A stretch of 64,000 nt of DNA from Chytridium lagenaria (lineage: Eukaryota; Chytridiomycota; Chytridiomycetes; Chytridiales; Chytridiaceae). Where the stretch lies: the NCBI GenBank assembly GCA_025449115.1, contig JAHLKC010000068.1, positions 140,394-204,393 on the forward strand, written 5' to 3'. The position numbers and the translations under genes are program-made. The notes below the pieces were generated by a model. That model was not told where the DNA came from. It searched no databases and was given only the letters and a program-made list of their open reading frames with translations. Positions within the stretch are counted from its first letter, which is position 1, and the number at the start of each line of letters is the position of its first letter. Below are positions 34,912 through 47,671 of this stretch, in pieces.

Positions 34912-35881
34912 AAGCGTTGTTTGGGAGTCCGTTTTAGTTTATTTGTGCGGTCCCCTAGTACCCAGTATACAAACCCAAAGTCTTAGGCTTTCTTTCCTTC
35001 TTTTTTCAATTTTTTTATAACACCTCTCCCCCTGCTATTGATTGTGTCGACGTACACTGCCCGCCCGCCCGTAAACTTTTTTTGCTATTTAGGAATCCCA
35101 ATTCTTGGTGTTTTGTGGATATTATATTTTTTTTGTCTTATCCTTATTGCTTATTGATCACCCCCTTTTACCCGACTTACCCTTTTTTTATTCTGTTGTT
35201 GTTTCTTTTGAAGAATGCGTATATTGAGCACGCTGTGATTCGTTTGTTTTCTTTTTTATTTACTCTTGTATATTGTGTGTAAGACTCGAACAACCCCCCC
35301 CCCCCCCCCCCCCAATCCATCTTCCCCTCCCACCTTGTTTGTAATAGCATATTATCTTTTTTTTATCGATGCTTCTTTTGATTCCCCCCAAATTCCCACT
35401 TGTATTGTGACTTATTATTTTTTGTATCTGGGTTGAATGTGATATTTGAGAAGAATGATGATTTCTTTTTTATTCTTTTTTCTGGATTATGTTGGAAATT
35501 GGCTATCGTGGTGTTGGAGTTTGTAAAAAACGAACGCGTCAGTGTCTCTAAGGACCAGGATTGCAAGTTTACGTTAATCATCTATGACCGTGATGAATTA
35601 ATAACCTATGGCGCGCTACGCAGTGAGTATGATAAAGGAAAGTCGACATAGACGTACACTTTCAACCTAAACAATAAAAAATCAAATACATGGAAACTTC
35701 TTTGCGCACTGTTTCAAGATGTGAAACGCCGATGCTCCTTAATGGTTTACATGGGGCGAGTTTTTCGACGACTGAAAGATGTATGCGCACTATGTGGAAA
35801 AAAAGAAAGGTCGACATCTTATTTTTACAAAGGAAAACGCAAAGGGGCGTTTCCAAAAAACAACATGACGATATGACCTCT
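34912..35881. other. Intergenic region left of the inverted repeat
   Basis: T-rich sequence after the nuclease stop, a C20 tract at 35,294-35,313 and then unassigned sequence up to the outer edge of the visible left arm. No gene recognised. The left arm may extend into this region, since its partner runs off the window. Confidence 0.5.
35294..35313. repeat. Poly-C tract (20 nt)
   Basis: Uninterrupted run of 20 C, unusual in this sequence where other long homopolymers are A or T. Confidence 0.85.
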
Positions 35882-38800
35882 GGGGCGGTTCAAACAAACA
35901 GAGGCAAAGAAAGGATAGGTATACACAAGAAAAACACGTATGTAAAATACACGAAAAATCAACAAGATAATGTGAGGGCCCGAAAAGGCACGCCATGAAC
36001 AAAGGTCGTGCTGAATAAATACGAATGAGACCGCTATGGTTCAAGAGGGCGGGAATAAATAAAATGGCCACAAATCAAGGGCGGCGACACGGAAAAGTAA
36101 ACAGTTTTTCAAAAAGCTTACGAAGATAAAAAAAACAACAAAACAAAACAAAACAAAACAAGGGAGGAAAAACAAGAGAAGGAGAGAGAGGGAGAGAGAG
36201 AGAGGGAGAGTGAGAGATAGAAAGGTATGAGTGTGATTTGTACATAAACAAGTGTCGACAACCGCACACACGACAAGACAGGGGCACGACGCGGTGGAAA
36301 AGCTCGTCATGTCGTTTGGTGATAAGCTTTCGAAACGGTCAGTTGGCGCTCAAACAATAGTTGGGTGGTGTGAGGTGTCGATGATAACGGCGGAGAAGGT
36401 TTTCTTTGGGTGGAGTAAAATGGAGGTGTCGAGTTTGATGGTTTGCGAAAGATTGAGGAGAAATTGATGGATAGTGAGTTTGGGTTGAGTGTCAATAAGC
36501 GGCGACGTAGATACCAGTTCGGGAAAGTAAGAGAGGGGTTAAAAGAATTGGGTAGGTGTGAGTTGGGTAGGTGTGAAAGAGAGTTAAAAAACAATCAACC
36601 ATCCTAAAGCCAAAGAGAGAAAACCCATAAGTAATAAATAGGACCACGTTACACCACCAGTCAAAGGCACCAAAGAATCTCCTGAAAAAATCTCCTTAGA
36701 AGCAAACATCCACCAAAAGAATAAAGAAATATGACTAAAATACCCCACAATAGACAGGGGATAACGAAGGGGAATTCCGACACAACCAAATCCTTCAAAA
36801 GAAAATCAATAAACTACAAATTCCCAATATCATCAAAATAAAAATAGAATGAACCCTTAAACAACGGAAAAAAGTCAAAGGATGCCCTAACGTCCAAAAA
36901 AAAAAAGAGAAGTTCTGGCCAAATTCTTCCTGGTCATCCTTCACCTAAGCTCCCCAAAAGTCCTCCCACCCGCACACTCCAAAGCAGCACGTCCAAACTC
37001 GCCAGCACCGCATCCCTGGCCAACATTTCCGAACCCAGCAGAACCCTGCGGCGGCAAAGCAAGAGATAAGGTATTGGTGCTATTCGGCACCACGCAGTAC
37101 GAAGATGTGCCAGAGAGCGAAGCAAAACGTATCATTGGGCGGGGACTTGGGAGGACAAAGTTGCAATATGCTGGTTCGAATCAACGGAGTGTTGCCCGGG
37201 AAACGGCAAGGCCAGGGCGTAATCCAATGGCGAAAGATCAGACAGCAACATGTCAAGGACACCATCGCCAACGTCTTGAGAAGGGCCGGGCAAGGACTCT
37301 GTTGCATTCAAGTTTGAAAGCGAGTTCATGCAGTTAACGAAGGCGGGGTCAATTCCATTTAATTTCCCTTGCGTGGGCTGCGGTTAAAGAAGGGAGATAG
37401 GTAACAATATGAGAGATATTAATTAAGGATTCTACGACACAACAAATAGTAAATAGGTACTTACGATAAAACTCTCCAACACAGCCTGAGGAACTTCCGC
37501 TGGCGTCGAAATGGCCCGCTTTTTCCTTCTGCAAGTAGCAAAGACGCGAAGCGAGATGTCGTCTTGTGCTGCAACTGCAACTTCTTGGTCCAAGCCCACC
37601 TCATCCTCTTCATCTACACACGGAGACCATGTCGATGACTGCCCTGGCGTAGAGACTCCACAAGAGACCATGCCAGAACGCTCTCCTCCCATCGTGCGAA
37701 CCTTCGGACCGCGCCGAGCAACCGCCTGAGCAATAGAGGAAGCCAGTAAAGGGGCTGGAGAACCACCGTGGTCACCGCTGATGTTCTGAGGCGACGAACC
37801 CCAAGACTGCCCAGGCAAAGGCACCAGCTTGGCGTCGAGTGTGGAGGGAGCCGGAGACCAGAAGGGTGGTGGAGGCGGGAACTGCATCACTGCACCTGGG
37901 AATGCCTGGAGGCTCTCTGCAGCCTGAGCGGCCTGTCTATCCATCGGTGTGTCTTGCTTGGGCGAAAGTGCCGGCGTGACATAGTGACTAGAAACGTCGA
38001 GCTTTGGCTTGGGGGCAACGGCGACCGAGGCAGGAATTTCGATAACACCCTCCATTGCAGAGTTAGCCCGAGGAGTAACTGGGTCTTGAACGCTCTTTGT
38101 AGCTTCAGTCACGCTAGTAGGAACGATCGAAAGACCAGGAAGGGACTCAAGTATCCCTTCCATTCCAGAAGATGGCTCCGAGACTCCCACGACGTCTTGA
38201 TTTCCCGCACCCCTCACAGCGCCCGGGAAAATAGGAGCCTTTTGCAAAATGAAACAGATTAGTTCAAATCACAGCTGGTGGCGAAATAGAATTACTTACC
38301 GACTGGTGAGAAGAGTCAAAAGGGATGAGGTCTGGCTGTTGCGCGTTTCCAGCTTAATGTCTGATTGCCGTCTTGCGCACAGGGTGGACCGCCAAGGGCC
38401 ACAGTCTCACAGTTGCTGATGCCCATACCGACGTCATTAATAGAAGACTGAGTCAAAAATAATAGATTTGAACGGTTAGTTTAAACGAAACAATAGCGCT
38501 GTATGAAGAATTAAATTAAGAAAAAACTCTTACCTGATGTTGTTGTGACAAAAGCATGGATAGAACACCATCAAGCTCATTTGAATGCTTAAGATAAAGA
38601 GCCTTCTCCTCTTTCATGGACTGGATGACCGCTTCCGCAGAAGACAGGTCGACGATCAGGCGCTCTGTTTCCTTCTTGATCTCATTGACGGAGGCAAGCT
38701 CAGCGACCAAACGCTGATTCTCGATTTGAATCTTCTCCAACTCACGGGACTGAGCCTGGATCTGACTCTTCAGGTTGGTCTCATTCTCCTGCAAGCTCTT

Positions 38801-41580
38801 CAGCTTGACAAGAATCCTGGGATCATTCTTGAAATACTTGGGCGAGGTTGAATCTCAACGGAGCGCGAGGTCAACGAATTGGTTTGACAGTCAATGGACG
38901 TGACGGACGCGGAAACCTGGCAGCCCGTTGAGTTGCACGTGACTGTCTCCGTTTGCACAGACGTGGATGGTGGTGCAGCAGTCTGAGCTCCAGAGGTAGC
39001 TGTGGCTGGTAAGCTGATCTGAGTAGCCACGGAACTTGCAGTGACGGCCGAATCACAGTCTTCAAGAGTCGACGTGCCAACATTTTCAGTCGTGACCGTT
39101 TCTCCAACCTTTTTATTGGCGGTGGATGTTGATGTTGACGTGCTCCTGTTCCTTTTGTTGATGGCAGGGGAGTTCTTCACCCTGAAATCGGGACAATTTC
39201 GGAATTTTCTTTCTTTGTCGGAAGTCAACCCTCCAAACATCCCCAAGAACCCAAGCTCCTGAGTCGGAGTGGAGCTTTCTTTCATACTCGAGTACTTGAG
39301 GCCGTTCAAACTCACAACCAGGTCATCGATGGAAGCATTCTCTGCTGGTGCAGGGGGATGGCGCGATTCTATCGCGTTGATTCCCACTGAGACCACCGTC
39401 GCCTCACTTTTAGCTTCAGCCTCAGCCTCAGAGTTTGCAGACTCAACAACGACAGCGCTGGAAGCTTGAGGAAGGACCGGCTCAGCGTTATCAGCCGTAA
39501 CTTCGGGAACGGTGACCTTAAGGGAGACGACATTGTTTGGCACCAGCTGAATCGCTGGGGTGACCTGGATCACCGCACCGTTGGAGAAGCCGGACTTTTC
39601 CATGGCAATGCTGACGCTGCCAGTATTTGAAGCGTCAACAACCGCATCACTCTCCAAAATCTCAGGCCGAGCAGTGGTAGTGACCGCACACTCGAGGTGG
39701 GAGCTTGGGGATGTAGTGGACCCTTGGGTCTCTGGTACAACGCTAGAGGATGCCGACTCGTCAGGCCTTTTTGAGGCCTCAGAAATTTTGTTCCGGAGTG
39801 ATAACCTTGACTTCCACATTAGAACCCTTGAACCCAGTCTCCACCTTCACTGGAGTCTTCAACGCTTCAGCGTTTTCTGTCTCCGCACGATAGTCCTCGC
39901 TTGAGGCTTCCTCAGGTTCAGTAGCTTCATTGCCGCCGGCACTTGTGACGTAGGAGAGGGGACTGGATTGTTGAGAACCGTCGACTATCTCAATTGGAGA
40001 AAGACCAATGTCGTTAACAACAACGTCCGTCTTCTGGAATTTTTCTCCATCCGACGTCTTTGAAGCCAGCACCGTCTCGGTGACGGTAACAGCCTTCTTT
40101 AAATCAGCAAGCTTTGATGGAGCGGCAGGACGGAAACCTCGAGAGACTACAGGAACATGTGACTTGGTTGATGCGATCCCCACTGATGCAGGTTGGAGGG
40201 CAGACCTGGCCTTGAGCGAAGAGGTTGCAAGAGGCTTCCTTACCGGTTCAGCTGTAACAATATGCTTAGGAGCTTCCGTTTTCACCGCTTTTCCCTCCTC
40301 TGCCGCCTCCTTCGATCGTATCACCTTATCGGCAACAAAGATCTTTGAAGGTACGGCAAGTTTCGAAAGGGAAGCCTTCGACGAAGCAGGCGGAGGGACA
40401 GCTTGATGCCTCATGGGAACGTTTGGCTTGAGGTTGGTGGACGGCATAGAAGCGGACTTGGCGGTCAGGACAGTCTTGGAGTGATGTGCGGCCATAGTCT
40501 CTTTAACAGGTGCGGCTGCACCAACTCTCTTCAAAGCATTTTCTCCCGACCCTTTCGGTCGATGTCGCTCGTCTTCTGAACCTTCCTCTCAACTGCCGAA
40601 GTACCAGCGCAAACGCCAACCACTTTCTCTTCAAGATGGGGTCGACCGGTGCTGCTCTGGGTCGGATTGGGGTGCTCCAAGTCTTTTCTGACGGTGCTGC
40701 AACATTATAGTTCCAGGCGTTCTTGAAGGGGGGTCGAAGTTCCAAAGCGTTTGCGGCTGATGACGAGGAAAGAGCGTTCTTGCGCTCGTCGGCCTTTGGA
40801 GGCGTCTCTTGCCTGTTCGCCCAGTTCTTCCTCGCCTCCTCCTTGGTAGGGTGCATCTGACCTCCTTCACCACCTTTGCGGGCCCTGCGCTTCTTGTGGA
40901 TGTGGGGAGAATGCTGGGTGTGGGTTTGGTGGTGCTGCTGCTGCGCAGGCGGGAGGGGAGAGGCAACTCTTGGCTGGATACTTTCCTGACCCGGCCGCAG
41001 TTTGTTTGCTGAAGACGAGGAGGTTGAATGCCCAATGTCTTACCGTCTGGTCGTTCTTTTAGAATCTGACGGGGGGCTTAGGGATTCCGGTGATGAACTC
41101 ATTGGGCTTTTGATCTTTCCCTTGTCGACGAGAGTGGTGAGAGCAATGGCTCTGTCGGCATGGAGTAATGGGCCAGTTTCTTCAAGTCAAATGCTCAGCA
41201 GCTTTCTCGCTCTCAATGGAATTCTCGACGGAGGGAACGGAATAGTTGACTCCATGGTAGGGTCTGCATGGGATCTGTGGTGATGACTGCGTTTGCAGAG
41301 TCCTTAAGGACGGGGTCTGTGACGGGGAAGACGTCTCCCCCGATCATTGTTTTCTCTCTGTATGTTGGGATACCGTTGAAAGCGAAGGTTGGAAAAAACG
41401 GAAAACTATTACGGGGGGAGCCAGCAGACTTTTTATCCAGAAAAATACCAACTGCGGATAGGTGGTCAGGCTGGACAGGTGGACGGAAAAGACTTTTGAG
41501 TGAGATGAAGCGGAAGTTGAACTGAAGGCATCGTCTTTGTATTTTTTTTTATTTTGATCTGACATGTGCAATGCATTTTT
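35882..41580. repeat. Left arm of large inverted repeat
   Basis: The reverse complement of this segment matches 58,225-64,000 nearly throughout, including coding sequence, introns, the untranslated tail and the GA/AAAAC microsatellites near 36,130-36,210. Similarity fades on the inner side at about 41,580, after the shared ATTTTGATCTGACAT block. The arms differ by scattered substitutions and many one-base homopolymer length differences. The outer limit is set only by the end of the window. Confidence 0.93.
36941..41347 (-). CDS. Unrecognised large protein, left-arm copy
   Basis: Same protein as the right-arm gene, transcribed outward. Start MIGGDVFPVTDP at 41,347; stop at 36,941 after GGRTFGELR. 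Order of visible parts: KPNEFIKGIPKLSRQILKE near the N-terminus; a basic His-rich stretch; a PTKEEARKNWANRQETPPK segment; a long Ala/Ser/Thr/Lys-rich low-complexity region; KYSSMKESSTPTQELGFLG; a coiled coil (LQENETNLKSQIQAQSRELE onward, about 38,520-38,810); then a Pro/Ser-rich tail (MQFPPPPPFWSP) with basic CRRKKRA. Introns lie near 38,440-38,530, 38,250-38,300 and 37,379-37,466. No catalytic domain recognised; a scaffold or RNA/cytoskeleton-associated role is speculation. This copy has frame breaks near 38,850, 40,540-40,720 and 37,126. Confidence 0.72.
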
Positions 41581-42073
41581 CCCCCTGTGGTTTAAATTAT
41601 ATTCTTTTCCGTGTCGTCCTTTTATTTCGAGATTTTCTTGTTCAAAGTTCTGCTTAAAGTACAAACTTACCCGATTCTATTAATAAATTTGAAAACATTG
41701 TCGTTAAGAATTTAACGTTTGTGTTTTCTTTCAAAAAACAAAATAAAGTAATGCATAGAATTCAAATGTAGAATCGACCAGGATGATCGTAAGTAGTGAA
41801 ATTCTGCCAGTCGAGATAAAAAAAAATATAGCAAACTACAAATATGAAAAAAAATATAATTAACAAATATGTAAGCGATAAAAACGGTCTAGTATAGACA
41901 GGTACATGGCCTGTAGTCAAAAACATAAAAGAGTTGGTAAAAGAATCAAGTAAGAACAAAACAAGCAGACCGTCCGACAAAAATATATGTATACTAATAA
42001 CCACATAAAGAAAACGGGTCCAAAACATAGAATACTCTGTCGGGAAAAGAGTAAAATCCCACTAAAATATCTT
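41348..42073. other. Gap spanning the inner edge of the left arm
   Basis: About 230 bases of arm sequence upstream of the left-arm gene, then unique AT-rich sequence up to the stop of the TIR-NACHT-WD40 gene. No gene seen. Confidence 0.5.
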
Positions 42074-45000
42074 TCACACATGAATAATAACCACAAACCC
42101 TGCCGGCGTTCCAATCGCCACAATCCTGCCCTGAAAACTCGTTAAATTTCCCCTCAACGTCGCCGGCACCCACAACCTCCTCGTCCCATTCTCTTTCCGG
42201 TCCATCATCCATCCATCCTCCTGTAACACCCAAACCGTTGAAAACGCGCCTGGTCGAATCACATCCCCAGGAACAGGTGACCCATGTTTCTCCTCCGTCT
42301 CCGTCTCAGGTGTCTTAATAGCATCTCCAGTGAGGTTACTCACAGACAGCTTTTTGGCAACCGCCACACCGTTTACTGATACAACGGTAGGACGCCGGAA
42401 TAAAAGAGGGGAGCCTTGTCTCCTCGTTGACGAATCATGGAACGGCTCCTCTTCATCGTCATCAGGCATCCCACCAGAAGCCCCTCCATCAGTTAATCCA
42501 AGCATTTCAGCTTTCGCCACTCTCCTTGCGGCTTCCTCCCAACTTCCCACATTCAGCGAACGCGTTTCAATGACACGTACAAGCCTGCCAGTTTCCGCGT
42601 TCCACACGCGCACGGTCGAATCAGCACCTGCGGACGTGACAAACCGTCCATCGACGCTCACAGCTAGAGCGCGAACGGTATCCCCATGCCCGTCATCTTC
42701 CGCCGCAGCCGCGCGTAACGAAAGCGGCGAAAGCGGTGACGTAACATTAGCTGGTGTCCCGGCAGCTTTCGACGATAAAGCCGTTGGCAATAACATCTGT
42801 ACAGAAGTTGGTAACATCAAACCCCCAGAGTTCCGCGCTGGATCGCATTCCCATACCCTCACAGTGCGATCATCACTCCCCGAAACAATGCGTCTTCCAT
42901 CAGGTGACACCGCCACGCAATTCACGCTGTTCGTATGTCCCTCCAATATCTGCACACATCGACCCGTCTCCATCTCCCAAACCCTCACTGTGGTGTCTTT
43001 AGACCCAGACACGACCCATCGTCCATCCGGACTCACACAAACAGCATTGACAACGTTCGCATGTCCATCGAGAATACGTACGGCTTTTCCGCTATTCATA
43101 TCCCAAATCCTAACAGTCCGATCCTCTCCACACGACACAATCCACCGTCCATCAGGCCCAACCGCAACCCCACAAACTGCCCCCGTATGTCCCTTCAAAG
43201 TCCAAACGGTCTCCCCATTCTTCGCATCCTGCACCAAAACACTATCCGCTCCACCACCTAAAATCACAATTCTCCCACCATCAGGTGTCATAGCTAATCC
43301 ATTCACACCCCACGTCTTCCCTTTTGCGCTCCTCACACAACGTCCCGTCGCCGCATCCCACGTTTTTACCATGCCATCAGCACCCCCAGAGACAATCCAC
43401 CGTCCATCCGCACTACACGTCACATTCCACACCTGATCTCCGTGTCCCTCCAACGTTCGTGCCAGCATCCCTGTTTCAGCGTCAAACACACGGACAGCGC
43501 GATCGTGGCCACCACTGACGATCCAGCGACCATCCATGGATACGCAGACGGTTGAGACGGTCCGTGTGTGTGCGCGTAAGGTCCATAAGCAGGGATGCCA
43601 TTGTTCAGGGGTGCCACGGACGACTCTAGGGACGCGTCGGAATGATGGGGAGGACGAGGCGAAACGGTGGAGACGTGGAGAGTAGGTGCGGTAGAGGTGG
43701 GACGCGGGGGGTGAGAAGGGGAGGGCGGAGATGTAGATGTGGTAGGAGGAGGCTGTGAGGGGGTAATAGAAGTCTTGGAGGAAACGTTGAGCGTCTCGGA
43801 CTAGGTGTTTTGTTTGCGCTAGATCGAGAGGTGGGTTGGGGGAGGCTATAGATTGTTGGAGAAGCTTGGTGATAGATGCTGGGACGGGGCCAGAGTCGTC
43901 GGAGAGGGAGGCGGCGGTGAGGGAGGGAGAGGAATTAAGTGAAGAAGGTTTTGCTTTATTTGCAAGGGATGCAGCGGCTGTAGCGGCGTTGGCGAGGTTG
44001 CGTTGGAAAAAGGTCATGACGGAGGAAAGAGCCGTGGCGGGTTTGATGGAATGAAGGTACAGCGCGAGAGCGCGAAGAGAAATAAAGGCGGTGGAACCAA
44101 TGGATGACATCAGGAGAGATGTTCAAGCCATTCCAAAAGTTTTTCAGAACAGACGAGACAGGTGAGTTCTTCAACCGCCTTAAGGATTTTAGGATCCACT
44201 GCGGCAGCCATCGCAGCGGAGGCAGCGGCGGATTGGAGAGCTGGGGTACCGGGAGTTGCGGTGACCATTCCATTTGGGGCTGCAACGACGTCGGCTGCAG
44301 TAGGAGAATCTGATATCATTTGACCCAGAGCGAGAAGGTGAAAACACCAGTGTTTAATCGCATATCGGAGTTCATCAGATACTTTCCCCTGAAAACGGCC
44401 CTCCAGGTCTGGGATTTCAGCGTTAAGCCATGCAACAGGATCCTCAAGATCCAATGGGTTAGGTCGAAGGCCTGTCATGAGAAGAACCATGCAGCGAAGG
44501 GAAAGATCCGCCTCAGCCTTTGCGATGTTGATACGGAACCGCTCATCCACACATCGATCAGATGTTAAAAAGTCTTTAAAATCTGTATGAGAAAGTCGGA
44601 GGCGAGGTGAGGGCAGAGGGGCTGGGGTAAATCCGATGCCGTTCATGTTGGCGCTCGCGTTAACGGAAGTAAAATCAGATTCATCGCAAAATTCTACAAA
44701 ACTTGCAATTTTGTACAGTGTTCTTCTAGTGTCGACTAAGCTCATGTCAAGGAGTTTGGAGAGAACAGGGATGCTAATGGGTTCTTTGATGACGAGCATT
44801 GCGCCCACCACGCGTCGGAACATCTCAACCTCCGTGTAATCACCTGCTCCCAACCTGGACTCAAGGAGTCCATGGTAGACTTTATCCAGTCCAACTGGGA
44901 ACGTCTCGAGTGATGCCAAGAGCTGTGCAGGGCTGGTTGCAATGCCACCAGCAGTTCGAAGTGGTTCGAATGCGAGGTGAAGCCACAAAAATTGACCCAG

Positions 45001-47036
45001 AGACTTTCCCGTAAGGATAGCAGATGCCTCATGATAGTCATCTTCGGTGATAGCCGGCAAAATAGATCTAATAAGCGAGCCAGCGTAAGCAAATAGGTCT
45101 TTTCTCTGCATCATCCCAAACAACTCCACTTCCGCCGGTTTAAGAGGTGCAAGTTGCTCTTGAATGCCTTGATCCATTGCTGATGTAAAAATAAATCTAA
45201 CTTCTAACGGAAACTTATCCCATTCACCCACGATAGCATTAATAAGATCCTTTCTGGGTTCCACCGGCATCGCGTCAATCCCGTCAATAATAATAACAAG
45301 CGTATCTTTTCTCAATTCTCCAGCCTCAGCAGCAGCTACAAGTGGGTCTACCAATAACTTCCTAATCCTCTGCGGAGTTGACGTCTCTCTATCCGCCACA
45401 TCTACCGCATTCCCACAAACACTTAATAGCGTCTCCTTCATACTCTCCATCTCCAGCGCCAATCTGTACGCCAGGGTGTTAATGATGGTGGATGGAAGTA
45501 AGCGATCAGAATGATCAGGGCGGATCTGGAACCACGATAACCTCACATTTCTTGGTGGAGTGGTGCACCATCGAGCCATTGCAACAGACTTTCCGTTCCG
45601 AGGGTCCGACGAGCCATAAAGCTTTGTGAGCGATACGATGGTCTTTTTCAACCCAGCTAGAGAGTTGATCGTGAAGCCAGACTCGAGTGGCACGGTGGCA
45701 CTTTTCAGCAAGATGTTCCATTTCTTTGGCGTGGCCAAGAGGTTTTAGCCATACACGTAAAAGTTCGAGGCCCTTTGGGACAACTGGCTTTTGTTGGTTT
45801 TTGAAGAGAGTTGGGACGTGCGGGTATTGGGGAGCTAAGACGGAGGAAGGCGGAACCACGTCTTGACCTTGTGGGTGTTCCAGGGGGGGAGAAATGGGAA
45901 GGGTTGGAAGTGGTCGATAAACGGTTCAAAATTTCGGATGGAAGAAGTATAGAGGTTCCATCGGTAAACTTTGTTGAGAGCCGAGCCTTTGAGGGCGACG
46001 GCAGTTCGGAAGCTCCTGCTGCGACAAGGATGGACTTGAGGAGATCCTCCATGACGGCTTTCCATTCATCTGCATCCCTGTCAAACGTTTCGGCAAGTTG
46101 CAGACCAATATGCCCTGCGGTCAGAATCTCTGACCAAGACCGCTGAAGGCGCGATGTGATGACAGGGACAAAGGGTCGACGAATCTCGTCCGCGTAGAGC
46201 ATTTCCTTTTTGGAAATCGGATCATCCTATGCGGAAGAAGGTGTTTGAGTACGCAACCCAGCAATACATAATTATTACCTCATAGGATGGAGTGACGAGT
46301 GGGCAGAAGATGGCGCATTCAGAGATGAGAAACGGATCATACGGCTTGGTGTCTTCAGTAGCATCCACAGTTGCCACCTCAAGGTCCAGACTCGCCAGGG
46401 AAGCTCTGATTTGTTGGCAAGCTCATGATCCACAGGACTATTGAAAAGATGTCAGATGCCATGCACAAAATGTTCTGTCCCTATAAAAAGCAATCATCCA
46501 CTCACTTAAAACTCAGAAACACATCGTAACGAATATCCGGTGTTCCAACAGAGACTTCTTCATTCTCATATGGCGCTGCATGGAATGCGTCAGATTCCGT
46601 CTGAAGAACTAGAATGATCATGATGCCGAAACCTACCAGCAAGCTCGGATTCTTCGAGATCCTTCAACAGATGCGAGTCAGCAGTAGGGAGGGCTTCATC
46701 GTTTGCCGATGGCTCTGCCTGAAGGCGCCGCGATTGATGAGATGAGGAAGAGCTGATGATCCGCCTAAAAAAACCGATGGTAAAGGAATATTAGGGACAT
46801 CACGATGAAGACAGTTTGAATAGAAAGAGTTGATCACCATTCGGCATTGGAGCATCTGATATTGAATCTGTATGGTCGTGAATGTGGTAAGTAATAGCAG
46901 AGCCAAATGAAGACTGAGTACCTCTGTTGAAAATGAGAGAGAACTTTGCTTCAAGTGATGTTGATGCCGCAGATGGCTTTGGCCTTGGAGACGAGGCGGG
47001 TGACGATGAGAGGGATGACGGTGCGGCAGGTGCCAT
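42074..47036 (-). CDS. TIR-NACHT-WD40 STAND receptor (NLR-like)
   Basis: Three domains in order. TIR: exon 46,506-46,575 ends with IRYDVFLSFN (box 1), exon 46,279-46,437 has LEVATVDAT and ISECAIFCPLVTPSYE, and the exon from 46,226 gives SKKEMLYADE (candidate catalytic Glu) and RRPFVPVI (box 2). NACHT/STAND: KALWLVGPS then GKSVAMARW at about 45,590 (Walker A, two one-base breaks inside), DTLVIIIDGIDAMP (Walker B), VRFIFTSAM (sensor 1), then HTDFKDFLTS and a helical region. C-terminal WD40 propeller: seven clear repeats and a degenerate eighth (about 43,570-42,075), with repeated DGRWIVSGG. Frame break at 44,112 joins LEWLEHLS to MSSIGSTAF. Such proteins sense ligands through the repeats and signal through the N-terminal domain. 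N-terminal exons (46,637-46,764; 46,922-47,036) are tentative. Confidence 0.86.
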
Positions 47037-47671
47037 AGTATGGTGTGGTATGTAATGGTTAAACTGCGTGATGACGTTCGGAGGTGACGTCGACGGGTGA
47101 TGAATTGGTTGGTGTCGTTGTTGAATGGGAAGTCGAATGACGAATAAAGTCAAAGAACGACGCGCGAAATCTTTTGAGATTAAAGGTATGTGTAACCCTT
47201 TGTTTCAATTCTCTGGAATTCCGATGCTGAATTGTCACCTCCCTTTCAAATGGCCATTTTAAGGGTTATTTCTTTATTAATAAATAAATAGGTATTTACA
47301 TAGTGAATAGTAGAGAAGCCTCACCATCTGGAACTGAAGGGGGTTATTTTTTAACCATATCTTGAAGGGGGTTGGACGTTCTCAACCTTCTTGTTGCCGA
47401 CGCTTCCCATTCAAAGAATGTTCCATCTAAAACATGAAGGATGCAACATCCGTCGCGACCCGCAGCGTGATTCCAAAGAGATAGCTGTATGGCATTTTAT
47501 AACATATATTTCATAAAAGATGCCCATCAAGTAAAACTTAAATATTTTTCTTACTTTACTTCAACTATCAAAAAAAAAGCAGATATGAAAAGCATCAAAA
47601 ACTCATGGTGAGGTGTGTGGGGGTAATACTAAATAAAGACACGGAGATCGAGAGGGCTAGAGATATGGTTT
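47037..47671. other. Intergenic region upstream of the NLR-like gene
   Basis: Between the tentative NLR start and the LIM gene stop, both on minus. It should hold the NLR promoter. A Met further upstream at 47,153 is in frame with the tentative first exon. No RNA gene recognised. Confidence 0.45.

Noticed and set aside
42330..43436. 368-residue open frame on the plus strand
   Set aside because: It is the antisense shadow of the WD40 region; its Pro/Ser/Thr-rich product mirrors repetitive codons on the other strand, while the minus strand gives a perfect propeller.
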